Assembly (NCBI GenBank): GCA_002104985.1
Contig: MCGO01000015.1
Coordinates: 583,078-647,077 of the forward strand
From: Rhizoclosmatium globosum
Lineage: Eukaryota; Chytridiomycota; Chytridiomycetes; Chytridiales; Chytriomycetaceae
Direction: 5' to 3'
Length of the DNA stretch: 64,000 nucleotides
Notes under the pieces: model-generated
The model's database searches: none
Told to the model about the DNA's origin: nothing
Seen by the model: the letters and a program-made list of their open reading frames with translations, nothing else
In this document: piece after piece, positions 26,449 through 41,035 of the stretch
Layout of the letters: every line of letters begins with the position of its first letter
Position numbering within the stretch: position 1 is the first letter of the stretch
Program-made: the position numbers and the translations under genes

Positions 26449-26667
26449 TGCAGTTTCCGTTCTTAATTCATTTCGTAAACATAAAAATTGAAGTATAAAT
26501 AGTATAAATATCTGCTTTGTGTTCATTTCATTGCTCGTTTCATAGCTTTCAAACAGAGGTCCAGTGACAATGTAAGCAAGAATAATCCAGCGATGCCGGC
26601 CAAGACTACAACAGAGCAGAATAAAATGGTGTGGCATTCACAGTAAATCTTCAAATCAAAACTCTAA

Positions 26668-27546
26668 ATGAACTTCTTGTTCAACACAGTCTACTCAGCC
26701 TGGGACTCACAGTCACTCAAGGCAAAGACAGGAGTCCCGTCCATCAAATTGGCACTCAAGCAAGACATTTTCAATGAGATTGCGAAGCTGTGAGTCCTAT
26801 CTCATTCTTGAGACTTCAATAACCAACCGAACCCAAACAGCGTTGGCCCAACCGCAGAAAACTATGTCCTTGACAAAGTATTTCCTCCACTCTCATTCAA
26901 ACGATCACTTCCAGTCGTTGGCGAAACCCAGCTGGCAACAATGACAAACATCACCATCGCATCATTCGAGATCCTGACTGTCAACCTCGAAATCCAAGAC
27001 GGCTTCATCGACATTTCTATCAGAGACGTCGAAATCAAGGCACTGGCGGACTTGAGTGCCCTTGGAATGCTCTGGAAAGACGTATTGATGCGTGGAATCG
27101 TTCAAGTCTCCGGAAAGATGCGATTCGGCCTTGCGAACGGACACTGCACCACTCACGTGTATGATATAGCGGTACAGGTGGATGAATTCAAGGCTATGAC
27201 TGGGACGGGTGTTGTTGCGGACATGTGGAGCGACTTGCTGGAGACGGCTGAAGGGTTGTTGCAGACGCGCATTCAGGAGAGTCTTGGGCGAGTGATCTCG
27301 AGGAGTTTGACGGAGCTGTTGGATGATGTTTTGGTTCGGAATTGGGATGTTGTTGGGAGTGTTAGAGGCGTGCATTATAGATTAGCGGTGGAGTTTGTGA
27401 AGGAGCCTGTGATAAGTCGGGGGAGAGGAGTTGAGTATGAGATTGGTGTGGATGCGTTTTCAAAGGTTGGTGGAGACCCTTTTGTGAAAGTAGAACCTGT
27501 TAGGAAGCGACGGGAATCTGAAGCTGTTCCAACTGTTGTCTTGTGA
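26668..27546 (+). CDS. Possible TULIP/SMP-like lipid-binding protein
   Basis: Start MNFLFNTVYSAWDSQSLK; one short intron at about 26,791-26,840. The region VFPPLSFKRSLPVVGETQL then NITIASFEILTVNLEIQDGFIDISIRD has the alternating strand pattern and I/V-x-V-x-I spacing seen in BPI/TULIP tubular lipid-binding folds. This is followed by helices (LETAEGLLQTRIQESLGRV) and a basic C-terminus. There is no signal peptide. The family call rests on pattern only and could be wrong. Confidence 0.35.
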
Positions 27547-27785
27547 CATCTCACATACCATACTTATAAATTTGCCTTATTTAGCGTTTTTTGACGTTTA
27601 CTATAGCTGGGTGGATTTCTGCTCTCGTTCCTCATTTACCAGCCAATTCATATTTTAGTCTATTGAAGCGTTGAGAAAGTCGGAATTGCTCATTTGCGTA
27701 ATTTGGCAAATATTTTTTTTTGGAATCTAATTTGCGAAACAAGGAAAGTACAAATACCGACCACAACCAGAATAAACGCTGTAGT

Positions 27786-29599
27786 ATGCAAAAGATGACA
27801 CTGTCTGCACAAAAACCAGCAATCGATATGCTCGACCTCGTTGTAATTGGTGCAGGCCCACATTCCCTCTCACTCCTCTGCCGCCTCCTCGAACAATCCC
27901 CCTTCGAAACCCTCACGGACAGCGACCACCAGCGGTACCACCACATCCGTACCAAATCCAAAAATAAGCTTGTCCGAGACTGTTGTGACACAATCGACGT
28001 GGACAGTTTGAAACCCCACATCAAAGTCATTGACGCGAACGTTTCGAGTGGAGGTTGGATGTGTCAATGGAACAAGAGCTTTGAAGCTCTTCATATCGCT
28101 CATTTGAGAAGTCCTGTGTTTTTCCATCCTGATCCGTAAGTGTTTTTTTTTTTTTTGTTGATGATTCAAAACTGATTAGTATGTCAGGTTTCATCCTGAT
28201 GCGCTTCGGACTTTCGCAAAGGCTGAGTGTCGGGAATGTGAATTGTTGGATATTACAGCGTGTTTTGAGAGTGGGTGTAAGAAGTGTAAGAAGACTAAGC
28301 AAAGGTATTAATTGGCTCGAGGCTTGGCGAACCATTTATTTAAAACCATCAGCAGATCCCACTTCATTGCCAACGATCGGCGACAATTCTTCACTCCAAG
28401 CGCATCTCTGTTTCAAGATTTTTGTGCGTCTTTGGTGGATCGGTATGGCCTGGACGATGTGTTGCATCAAGGAAACGTCACAGCCATTACGCCAGTAAAT
28501 CCCAATACGCCAAGCTCATACTTCGAAATCAAATCTTTTAACAAGTACACAGGCGAGTATGAAACATTCACAGCGAAACGTGTCGTGGCTGCACTTGGAA
28601 ACGTCAATAACCCAATCATCCCACCATGGGTTCATATGATTCCTCAACATATCCCAGAGAAAAGGATAGTTCATGCTTTGGATTTTGTACAATGTTTGAA
28701 GAGTGACTGTGAGGGATGTCATGATGATATCCTACCTGATCAATTGAAGGAACAACTAAATGATCTAAGCGAGAAGCCTCGACTGCTTGTTATTGGAGGC
28801 GGATTAACAAGTGCACAACTTGTCCAACTTGCTGTGAAACGTGGCTTCAAAGATGTGAGTTCTATTCCGATTCGATATTAGTTAACCAAATGAATGGTTT
28901 CAGATTACACTAATGACTCGCGGTGTACTGAAGACTTCACAATTTGATCTTTCGCTTGACTGGATTGGACGTAACGCGAATACACTCTTTGCATCGTTTT
29001 GGCAAGCACCACTAGCCGAACGTCGAGCTATTCTCCGACGCGCCAAGAACGGCGGGTCTGTTACACCAGAGTATATGGCTTTATTGAAGTGTTACAAGGA
29101 AACCGGAGTGTTGGAAATCAAAGAGAAACAGGAAGTACGACAAGCGGATTGGAATTCTCATTACGAGAAGTGGCGTGTTTTGATGAGTACCTGTGAATAT
29201 GAGGAGTATGATGTAATTTGGTTGGGTACTGGAGCTGCGTTGGATGTGAAGAAAGAAGCTTGTCTTGTATCTGTGCTTGAGTCGGATCCTATTGAAGTTG
29301 TGGGAGGGTTGCCAGCCTTGGATCGGAATTTGAAGTGGGGTGATCTTGATTTGTATATGATGAGTGGGTATTGCGGTCTCTCCCTTGGTCCTACAGCTGG
29401 TAATCTTATCGGAGGACGTGTTGCGGCTGAGAGAATCGCGGGTGACTTGTGGAAAAAGTGGGTTGATGAGAGCGAGGAATTACGGAGTGTTTCTGAAGGC
29501 GCACGCGTGAAAGGCGGACGAGAAGTGAAACCCGATTTATTTAGTTTGGCTACAATGACGGGAAGCTTTGAAAACTTTTGGAGCGTTTTGGTTGAATGA
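27786..29599 (+). CDS. FAD/NAD(P)-binding oxidoreductase (lysine/ornithine N-monooxygenase-like)
   Basis: Two Rossmann motifs are clear: LVVIGAGPHSLSLLCRLL at the N-terminus for FAD and LLVIGGGLTSAQLVQLAV at about 28,785 for NAD(P)H. A C-terminal flavin-contact segment reads GLSLGPTAGNLIGG. Between them are WMCQWNKSFEALHIAHLRSPVFFHPDP and AKRVVAALGNVNNPIIPPW. A cysteine group, CRECELLDITACF then CKKCKK, sits near residue 150. Introns at about 28,139-28,187 and 28,856-28,903. A frame change occurs near 28,300. This architecture is shared by siderophore-type hydroxylases and related fungal oxidoreductases; the substrate is unknown. The next gene begins 20 bp after the stop. Confidence 0.7.
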
Positions 29600-29619
29600 A
29601 AAGAATTTGAAAAGTTCTG

Positions 29620-31029
29620 ATGTCTCAACACTTCGTTTATCCCGTTGAATTAGACGATACTGATGCAATGGCCTCAAACAACTCCATCCGACTTGACAAG
29701 ACATTCGCTGATGTCCTTCTTCTTGTTGGAGTGAACAAGACACCCATCTATGCACATGCAAACTTCCTTTCCCAAAACTGCGAATACTATCGCACAGCCC
29801 TTGCCGATCGATGGACTGAACCTGTTAGAGTACCTGAGGATATTGCGGTCGATCCAAGAGTACGGAGAAACCTGAGAGCGGTGCTGAGTCATCCTGAAGC
29901 AGATGAAACAACTGCGAATCTTGTCCTTATGTTTATCTACACCGGATTCGTTTCGATTTCAACAGACTTGTTACTTCCTGTGGCTGTCTTTGCTGATTCC
30001 ATTTTGCTTGTTGATCTCAAGAAGTATTGCTTAGCCGGGTATTACCAAGATATGTACCCATATAATTGTCTCGCTTTCTATGCGACTTGTATCAAGCTTC
30101 AGGAGTCGGAGTATCTCAAAATTGCCGCGTTAATGCTTGCGTTGCAGAATCTTCCGGACGCGATCCAAGGCGGGAAATCGGTGTTTCGTGGATTGGATGT
30201 GGAGCAATTGAGTCACATTATACGTTTCTATGCTTTCCCGCGCGTAGAGGTTGGAAGATTGTTGGTAGGATGGGCGAAGGCGCTTCAAGGGATTGATTCC
30301 ACTGACGATACCGGCTTTGATGTCCGTCAGGCCTGCGAGGATATCAAACCTATAGTTTATCTCTGCACGACTGAAGATCTTTTCATCAGCGCTTTGACTT
30401 CGAATGGCTGTTTCTGGGAATCCAGAGTTTCGGACAATGTCAAATTCGATACGTGGGGTGAAGCAACAATCTTGGATTCTCGAGTTCTTATGTGTCCTAT
30501 TGAGCGATACGCATTCTGGAAGCAGTTCAGCAGACAATTCCAAATGATGGTTCCAGATACTACACCTATATTGCTGTATCGCGCAACTGAACACAACTTC
30601 TCCGAGATTGAGTTCCACAAACGCTGTCTGGTGCATGCTTGTCTTGATCAAAACTATTCATGGGAAGGTTGTTGGAGGTTTTACCAATTTGGGATGGGAG
30701 GTTGATTGGGATGATGATGACAGGGAATTAGAGAATGAAATTGTTTTTATCATTGCGTTTGGACGGAGAAAGTCGAAGGAACTTGGTTTGTACAGGATTC
30801 CCCGTAAGGTTGATGGTGTATTTTGTATTCCTGATGTGTCATTTGGACCTGGTTTCCATGGAGCTGAATCCCTGAGTGTTGCGTGCAATATGTGTCATAT
30901 CATATCAATGGAGACGCGGGATTATTTGATGAATTTCTTGGAGTTCCAGAGGGAGAAGATGAATCGGAAAGTGAGATTGTGGAATACGAGGTGTTTGAAA
31001 TCGTATTGAAGGAGGAGGTCTTTGAATAA
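29620..31029 (+). CDS. BTB-TLDc domain protein, copy 1 (frame-broken)
   Basis: BTB/POZ domain at residues about 20-130 (KTFADVLLLVGVNKTPIYAH and FLSQNCEYYRTALADRW), then a BACK-like helical middle, and a C-terminal TLDc domain (LLYRATEHNFSEIEF, MLVLIKTIHGKVVGGFTNLGW, FGPGFHGAESL). Such proteins often act as substrate adaptors for CUL3 ubiquitin ligases. Compared with its intact neighbour at 31,070, this copy loses frame at about 30,625, where two residues are also missing, and again at about 30,920. It is therefore either a decaying copy or carries consensus errors. Bases 29,653-29,899 are almost identical to the neighbour, although the rest has diverged strongly. Confidence 0.75.
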
Positions 31030-31069
31030 GGTTATCTTTCCTTTCTTCTGTTTTTGCTTGAACAACTGG

Positions 31070-33524
<2,455 letters not shown>

Positions 33525-33575
33525 AGCCAAATGAAAGCTGATTTTTCAATCATTATTTATTTTCTGTTTAAAGAA

Positions 33576-34808
33576 TCACTCTCGCTCGTCACGTCTTCTC
33601 AACACCTCACCAAACCCTTTCGCCGAAACATCATTTAACCCCAAGTCGCCCAACCCCCAATTCTCCTCAATCGTCTTCAAAATATCGTAATGATTAAACT
33701 TGCAATCGTTCCAGTTTCCTTCCTTTGGTGGTTCACTCGGGTCCCCAGTTGGAAGTGCAACTCGACACAAGTTGATTACGTTTGAAATGTACCAGTTTGG
33801 TTTATCGATGCTTGGCTTGTCGGTATTGATTGTGTTTTCTTTGATGCTTGGGATCGCCCATTCCCAGTCGATTGACTTGTATAACTGGGATTGAAGAGTG
33901 AGGGGTGTGGATTTGACGGCGTTTCCGAGGAGCCACGTTGCTACACGGTTCTGTCCGAATAAGTAGGACGCGGATTCATCGAATGTGAGGACAAACAGTG
34001 TTCTATGGGATTGGAATACGGGATGCGCTGTGAGAGGAGTGTAAAAGTTTTTGATGTAGCGAGCGGCGTAGGTAATGTTTGTATCGTGGGCGTTGTTGTC
34101 TTGGCATGGAGTATAGAAGATGAAGGAAGGAAGGGTGTTGGATTCGAGCTCACGTTTGAAAGCTTCTGCAGATTTTATCTGTTGGTTTTTGTTGGGTTAC
34201 GGCCGTTCACATAACTTTGGAAAAGCATACGTTCTTGGCTCTCGTTGGATTATCCTGGACAGATTTAAGAGACGCAAATGGATCTGATGAAAGAGTGGGT
34301 TATTTAGAGTGTATTATCAAAGAGTTCGACTGTTAACTGTGGCGACGGACGTATCTCCCATGAGCATGATCCAAGAAGGGCTTCTCTCCCGTCCAGTTGT
34401 CAGGGTACTCTTTTCATGGGCTTATGTTAGTAAACAATGCCATGTAGAGATCCACATTACCTTCACAGTATGATCCCCAGGAAACGCCCTTTCGTTCCAA
34501 CAAATCAACTAGACTCTCGCCTTCAATATCACGCACGACATCATCCTTCACCTTCAAATCACCAGTAGCGAAGGCAACGTAGTTTGGCTGGGATGGATGG
34601 GTGACACCGTGGTAGTTTATAAGGAGAGTTCCGTTGTGGGTTGTGTGGAGCTCCGAGAGTGGAGACTGGGCAAGGGCGTGGGCGTAGTCTGTGTTTTCAA
34701 GGAATGTGACCTGCCAAAGATGAAAGTCGTTTGAGAGAATAGCTTCAGTGGATGGTGCAGGAAACGTACAATCACTCTGTCGAACCACTTTCCATTGACG
34801 ACAGTCAT
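33576..34808 (-). CDS. Acid phosphatase of the phosphoesterase family (phospholipase C / AcpA-like fold)
   Basis: Start MTVVNGKWFDRVIV reads across an intron (about 34,712-34,766) into TFLENTDYAHALAQSPL, the family's N-terminal metal/nucleophile block. LLINYHGVTHPSQPNYVAFATG and GVSWGSYCEGN follow, then EYPDNWTGEKPFLDHAHGRY. Downstream LPSFIFYTPCQDNNAHDTN and LFVLTFDESASYLFGQN supply the late metal ligands. It is related to fungal secreted acid phosphatases such as the PHOA/PhoC class, but I see no clear signal peptide from this ATG. About four introns. Convergent with TRM8. Confidence 0.78.
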
Positions 34809-34899
34809 TTTGGGAAAAGTTGTGTCTTGGCAAACTGAAAAACTCTCACCTTGGGCTCGACTTATAGAAGGTACTGATACGGGATAAATTTTTCACTGC

Positions 34900-37800
34900 A
34901 TGCCTTATCACAACGAGAAAAAAAGCAAAGACGACCAAAACCATCAAATGGCCCCGAAACGCCCTAGAGGTTTCAAAACCCATCGTCCCACGTCGCTAGG
35001 AGTCCCAGACCGTAACTCGGAGGAGGCTATAGAGCTTCGTCGTGGAATAGCTGAGGCTGAGGCTATATTCCATCAAATGGTGGCAGCCGGCACCGCACAA
35101 ATGCCACCACAAACAAAGCGTCGACGGTCTATTTCGTACATTGTCAAATCCAATCCTGTCGAGCAGAAAGAGGACACTGAAGATATACAATGGGAAGGAT
35201 TCACTCAGGAATACAACGACAATGAAAGCGCCCCAAAACCACCACCTGAGGAGGAGGACGAGAATTATAATGCTGATGGAGAATATGATGCAACTGACTT
35301 CATGGATCGAGGACCTGAGTTTCACTCGTACTGCCCACGTGTGCCCAAAATGTCTCGAAAGGATCATTCAACCCGGCGAAAGTCTGAAGCAGAAGGATGG
35401 ATTCGTATAAACGAATATCTTCGACAGCAAGTGGCTCTTGTTTTGGCTCCCAATCTTGTAGGACAAGTTTGTCTATGTGGAGCGCCGGCGAAATTTCGAT
35501 GTATTCACTGCCGTCTCTCAGGAAATACTTCAGTATTCTGTTGCATTCACGTTCGAGACCATGCTCTTGCTCACAAAGCTATTGATAAGGATGGCATTGT
35601 TTATACCAGGGAGGAAATGCGGACAATATCTTGTTGTGAAACAAATTCTGTCCACACAACATCTATCATAACATTATTGAGGCTGCACAGTGGCTTTGAG
35701 TCTATTGCATTCAATGTGTGCTCAAGTCACGATATTTGGGCCTTGCTGATTGGGAATGGGTTTTTTCCTGGATCTCCCTCATCTCCCCGTAAGTTTCGTG
35801 TATTTCTACTTCAAGCTTACATTTTACAGGAGTCGCATTTGCAATTGAATTATTTCACGTTGTTCAGCAGTTTTTTGCTGGTCGCATACGTATATCATCT
35901 TACGCAGCTTCAATGGTTTTATTTGACAATGTACCGCTGTATGCAACGAGAGTGCACGACACTGTATATCAGCAGTTTCTACCCAGTTTTCGAGAGTTTC
36001 GAAAGTGTTCGCACTTGATTAACCACTTGCGGTTGACAGACAAAGTGGTTGAAAAATATGGAGTTGGAAGGACCTTCTGCCCTTGTATGGGAGGAAATGA
36101 GGAAGATAGTGAATTGGCTTCGTATCCAAGAATGAGAAGCAACGACGCGTGTTTTTCCTTCAAGCGAAAAACTGTGGCAGCTGGCGGCGGTGGAAGCTAT
36201 GTTAATCCAAGTAAGATTTGCAGTTGATCTTTGCACGTCTCATTCTACTTTCCAGCATTGGCTCCGGCATTGTTTATAACGGCAGACTTTTCATACATTA
36301 AGTCAGTTGGAAAAGAAAAGTCTGTGTGCCTTTCCAGCTTTCGCGCTGGGGAACAGTCCCAGCAACGGGATAAACGATGCGATCAGAATGCTATCTTTGG
36401 TTCATGCTGCCGTCATCAAGTTATGGAAGTTGTTTTAAGTATGCCTCATTATTATTGCAATGTTTTCTGATTCAGAACCCTTTCACAGGTGTAGACAAAG
36501 GCGAAAAGCTTGGGTATTGTCTTGCAGTCCTAAATTACCTGAAGACACGTTACCCTGGAGCAAAAATCATTCTATTCTATGACATCGTGTGCAAACTCCT
36601 GGCTCACTTGAAGGTATGTCTTACATTGGTAGAATTTGGCACTTACTCTCTTTCAGTCACAAGGAGTAGATACTAGACCTTACCTTGCATTAGTCCCAAT
36701 GCTTCACGCTCCTGTGCATGGAAGCATTTGTCAAGTGGCATTCAGCCCAAAACTTGCTCTGGGATCAGGGCTTTTTGACGGAGAAGTTATCGAACGGGAG
36801 TGGGCTGAGTTGCAGCACCATGTGGTTCCTACAATAACAGAGTCAAAGGAGAATAATGCAGACAGCATTTTTCTCATGGTGGAAAATGGGGCTGTGGCAA
36901 GGAACAAGGTTTTCCTGCCGAACGTACGAAAGCATATTGACAAGATCTTGGAGAAGCTCCAAGACTTTATGACAACCGTTAAGAACCTAGAGTATGGAGA
37001 TTTCAAATCGTACTCTGCAACTGTAAAGAGTAACTATGATGTAAGACATCTGACAAAATCGATACAACTAACATCAATGAAACAGATTCGAAACTCCAAA
37101 TACAAAGACAATTTGAACATTACCAAGAATACAAGCAAGAGTGAAGCTTTAATTGACATGTTGAAGTCAAAAGCGCCTTCAGCAGAAGACGAAGGTGTGG
37201 AAATCTGGTCAAAGCTTTGTGCCCTTGCTGTTGAATATACAGCTGTTAAGATTGCCTCAAAACGTACACGGGGCTCAACGAAAGAAGTTGGGAAGTTGTC
37301 GAAGCGAGTTGGCGAATTGATTACGGAGATCAAAGCATTGTTGAAACAGTTCAACGATTTGCCTGACGCAAATGAGGATCATCTCTATTCAGATAACGAA
37401 GAGCAACCAAAGCGATCTGATGGCCAGGAAACCAGCGCAATAGGAAACGAGAGTGTTTTGGAGACCAAGACTCTGCTAGTGGAAACCATTGAGGGGTTGG
37501 GAACACGGGAAAAGCTTGTATTCGAAAAAGTGCGAGCGCAACTTGTTGTTGAGACTCTTTGTGGTGGGTTGATGTTTTCTTTGAAAAGGTAACTAAAGTA
37601 ACACCTTAGAGAATCCAAATACACTCTCTGAGCAGTATTGGCGATTTATCGAAGAGATATTCTTGAATGTGCTTGATATCTCTCGTGCAGTTTTGTATCA
37701 CCAAGAGTGTGTGAAGGAGCTTGATGGGATTGAGTCTCAGTTGTTGCTTCAACTTTCTTTCAATCCAAAGCTGCAAGATGCTGCCACATATCTCACCAAT

Positions 37801-38154
37801 CAAAAACGTAAATATCATGGGAAAATGGAGGAAGACTCTCGACAGCATTGCAATGAATTGGACTTGCGCCTTGAAGCATTAGGGTTGAAGGCTGCTGTTA
37901 ACGAAGTGCAAAGAGGATATGATGCCAGCATACACCAAATTATCTCGCAATAAATTAGTTTATTAATCAGGGTAATTGAGGAGCAAATGGCTGTATTGTT
38001 TGACGATTCAAATGGAAAGACAATGGACAGTGTATTCTTCCAGTCATTGCAATCCTTGTGGAATTTCGAACCTCTGCCAACGACTGGTGGACAAATGAAG
38101 ACTGCACTGAAGATTCCAAGGAAAGAATTATCAGCGTATTCCGAAATTATCTAA
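34900..38154 (+). mobile_element. KDZ (Kyakuja-Dileera-Zisupton) transposase gene with cysteine-cluster domain
   Basis: The N-terminus is disordered and basic (PKRPRGFKTHRPTS). At about 35,450-35,580 it shows a cysteine cluster, VCLCGAPAKFRCIHC and FCCIHVRDHALAHKAI, of the CxC type fused to KDZ transposases. The transposase follows: FITADFSYIKSVGKEKS, GEQSQQRDKRCDQN, LGYCLAVLNYLKTRYPGAKIILFYDIVCKLLAHL and LALVPMLHAPVHGSICQ, then GSGLFDGEVIEREWAELQHH, the family's final acidic motif. Several introns (for example about 35,789-35,829, 36,211-36,255 and 36,439-36,489). The coding part runs at least to 37,953, with a likely last exon to 38,154. I could not define terminal inverted repeats, so element ends are unknown. 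Gaps in frame are few, so the copy may be intact. Confidence 0.82.
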
Positions 38155-38899
38155 GAATTTGATCACTGAGCAACAGAAGTGTGGGTTGGAAGGATGATAT
38201 AGGTTTGTGAATCTTACATTCTCAACAATTTCCAAAACCCGATACGCAGCATCTCCAATCAAATTCTTGAGCTGCAGTCGAAAATAGTGTAACAGGGGTG
38301 AAAGTCTCTCCAGAAGTGGCCGCAGTGTTGGGTGGATTCGACACGTTGACCATTTGTCGAACCCGTCGGTTTCATACACAGACTTGAGCGTAATGTTCTT
38401 TCCCATCAAATGTTTGCTGTAATGAGGAGTTGGTATGTGATCCTGCTGCCCTACCCAGCATGCCAAAATGTAACAGCCTTTGACAGGTTTGCCTGCAACT
38501 ACAGGGAGCACATCCAGTAGATCTTGCAGAGTTGATCGAAGTGGGTCGGCGATGTAATGAGGCGCCATGAATCTTAAAGGTTGTTAGTGCTTGGTTCACT
38601 TTGCCAACAACATACCTCGCACATAGAACCTTTCCACGACTTGTCACAATTTGCATCGCTGCTCCATTAGTGTCATCAAAGCTGCCACGCCAGTCGCTGA
38701 CATCAATGCTATGAATGGCCGCGCTGTTGATGGCGTGGTTGATTGAGCGTTTGTTTTCAAGATTCTGTCGGTTGATGGATTTTCGATGGCCTTTCCTCTT
38801 CTGCCGTCGCGACTTATTGCAAAACGAGGGAGTTGAAAGCCGAGGACGAATGTAAGCATTCGTCGCTGCGACAGACAGTTGTGACAGGGGGGCTTTCAT
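38131..38899 (-). CDS. Hypothetical protein opposite the KDZ transposase
   Basis: Not recognised. Exon 1 starts MKAPLSQLSVAATNAYIRP, contains a strongly basic stretch (KSRRQKRKGHRKSINRQN) and ends DTNGAAMQIVTSRGKVLCAR. An intron (about 38,573-38,617) joins it to FMAPHYIADPLRSTLQDLLDV, then GCYILACWVGQQDHIPTPHY and WSTCRIHPTLRPLLERLSPLLH. Its 3' end overlaps the proposed last KDZ exon by about 24 bp in convergent orientation. It may be a passenger gene of the element or a neighbour. Confidence 0.45.
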
Positions 38900-39020
38900 T
38901 TCCAAAAGTGTTTTCGAACACGAAAGAAAGAAAGAACAAACTCACATCCAAAACAAGATAAACACTGTAAAAAGTAAACAATAAATGGGTTACAGCCAAT
39001 CTCCAAGCCAGTCAGTATCC

Positions 39021-40580
39021 TTACTCCTCGTCCTTCAACAGTTCTTCTTCATCAACTGCCAACTCCAAACCCTGCTTCGATTTTGCAAGAATAAGCTTTT
39101 GGCACCACATCCTGAAACCAAATGTGAATTCTCCAGGTTCTCCTTCGTCTGTGCGAGAGAGTGCCATGTTCGTGATGGCGTCACCAAGATGTGTTTCTGA
39201 GTCATTTGTCCACTGAACTTCGCCTTCATTTCCATACACTCCATGCATTCTGTTATTAAACTCTATCCAGTCCACAACATTGTCTTCATTTTGCGCTACG
39301 TCTCCCTCGTTTTCGACATTGACAACACTCGGACGTTCATTCCATACAAGGCACACTTTCTTGTTCTTCAACAAGACACTCAAAACTTGAAGCTGATTAA
39401 GACGGAGTTCTCGCTTGACAGGAATATCCAATGGCCAACCGTCAAAATAGAATTTCATCCCGAGCATAACACCTTTCTCCAAAGTCTTCCATGGAATGAT
39501 TCGCACAGGCGCTTTCCCCTTCTCTCCTAATCCAGTGTTGATTACTTTTCGTAAATAGAGTGTAACATCTTGCGCTGCCGCAGCGTACTCGACTTTGTAG
39601 AACTTCTGAATTCCAGGAACAGATCCATTCATTCTGCTCAAGAACTCAATCAATTTGACTAGATTGATATCTTTCGATGCGAGATGCTTTTCTAACATCA
39701 GCGCAGTTGCGCCTCGCACTATCGACAGGGCTTTCTGGGTCTCCTCATTTACAAACACCATAGTCCCTGAATATCCCAATTGAACTAAAAGAGTTCAATT
39801 TAATTACTGCAAACACTCGCTTCTTTTTCAAAATTACCTAAACAGTCGGTGCATTGGGCGATCAGCTGAAACAGACTGGTCCGTTTACGATCACGTTCGG
39901 AAGGAGTGAGTTCTTCAATTGCCAAATCGGGTCGGGAGTTCTTCTCTTTAGCTTTATCGCTGAAGTCTTTCGCAGTGTTTGGGCTGTTCTCCTTTAAGTT
40001 TGCCCATCGCTGTGCCAAAATCTTCGTGGCTTCAGGAAGGAGTTTAGATCTTTCAACGGAAGGATTTAAGGCGGCTGCAGTATTCACTTATGCAGAGTCA
40101 GCTATCTTGATGAACAGATACGTGAGCTTTACTTACTTGCATTCTCCATTTCTGAAGCACGGAACTCAAAGAAACCGTTTGTATTATACACTTTCTTTTT
40201 GGTTACTTCGTCCAACTGTAAGGCACTGCCACGTGCTATCGATGCTGGTGGTTGTTCAACTTCAGGCTCGCGCTCAGGCTCATTCAGTGAAGCCTTTTCA
40301 GAAGGTTTAGGTTCCCGCTTTTTCGCCAAATAGTTTTGCACAAATGTCTGAATATGATATAGTATAAGTTAAGATGGATATGTGGAAGGTACTTGGTTTG
40401 ACAGCATACCTTGATGCGTTTCTCCGACGTCGCAACAGATTCTGCAAGCCTCTTCCTTTTAAATGCATCTTCCTGTCTGGCTGAGATTTTGTTTGTTTCT
40501 ATTTGTTCTTGGAGGTACTTTGCAGCTTCCTTCGAGAAGGTTTTGTTTTGCGATTCGTCGAATTGAACAATAGTGGTCAT
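39021..40580 (-). CDS. Hypothetical protein with an HMG-box-like segment
   Basis: Start MTTIVQFDESQNKTFSKEA, followed by a charged helical region (EDAFKRKRLAESVATSEKRI) and a lysine/glutamate linker. In the exon at 39,832-40,087, KLLPEATKILAQRWANLKEN and FSDKAKEKNSRPD resemble the second half of an HMG box (helices II-III). The long last exon (to 39,021) has TQKALSIVRGATALMLEKHL, PVRIIPWKTLEKGVMLGMKF and a glutamate-rich end. No other domain recognised. It sits next to the KDZ gene and could be part of a larger insertion. Confidence 0.45.
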
Positions 40581-40818
40581 GCCCGATTTTGATAATGAAG
40601 TAGAGTCAAGTAAAGCACCATGACGAGTAGCGTCTTGTGAATTCAGCGTCGTCGATTCAAACTCAGATGGGTCTAGATTTGACTCCTGGGGATGATTGAT
40701 TCCAACGCCATGGACTAAGTGAAACTTACATGAGTTACTGCATTCATATCTGCTCTGATAAGTGATTGTATGTGCTTTTGGTTGTGGGCTGTTTTAACTG
40801 TGAATGAACTTGGTAGAT

Positions 40819-41022
40819 TTATTTAAACTGACAATTTTTCCTTCCCAGACCCCGTTTGACAGCGTATTGACACGGGTTTTGTTCAGATAATTCATCCATA
40901 TCTATACGACTATATAATAGAGCACGGGCTGAAAACTCTGTTCCTATAATGAATAATCCGCCATATATTTCAAAAAATAATAAGAAAATTAAAAGCGGAA
41001 TCAAATATTTATTCAATCGCAT
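40819..41022 (-). CDS. Possible small secreted or membrane peptide
   Basis: A 67-codon frame beginning MRLNKYLIPLLIFLLFFEIYG has a textbook signal-peptide/anchor start (two basic residues, then a leucine/phenylalanine core) and a short polar remainder with two cysteines. There is no homology I can name. It lies in an AT-rich gap, where hydrophobic frames arise by chance, so it is uncertain. Confidence 0.2.
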   Translation of the reverse strand: MRLNKYLIPLLIFLLFFEIYGGLFIIGTEFSARALLYSRIDMDELSEQNPCQYAVKRGLGRKNCQFK

Positions 41023-41035
41023 TCTTTCATAATCA

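Noticed and set aside
34810..40830. Terminal inverted repeats and target duplication of the KDZ element
   Set aside because: Candidate words such as GATACGGGATAAA and GACACGGGTTTTG are too short and mismatched to define ends.
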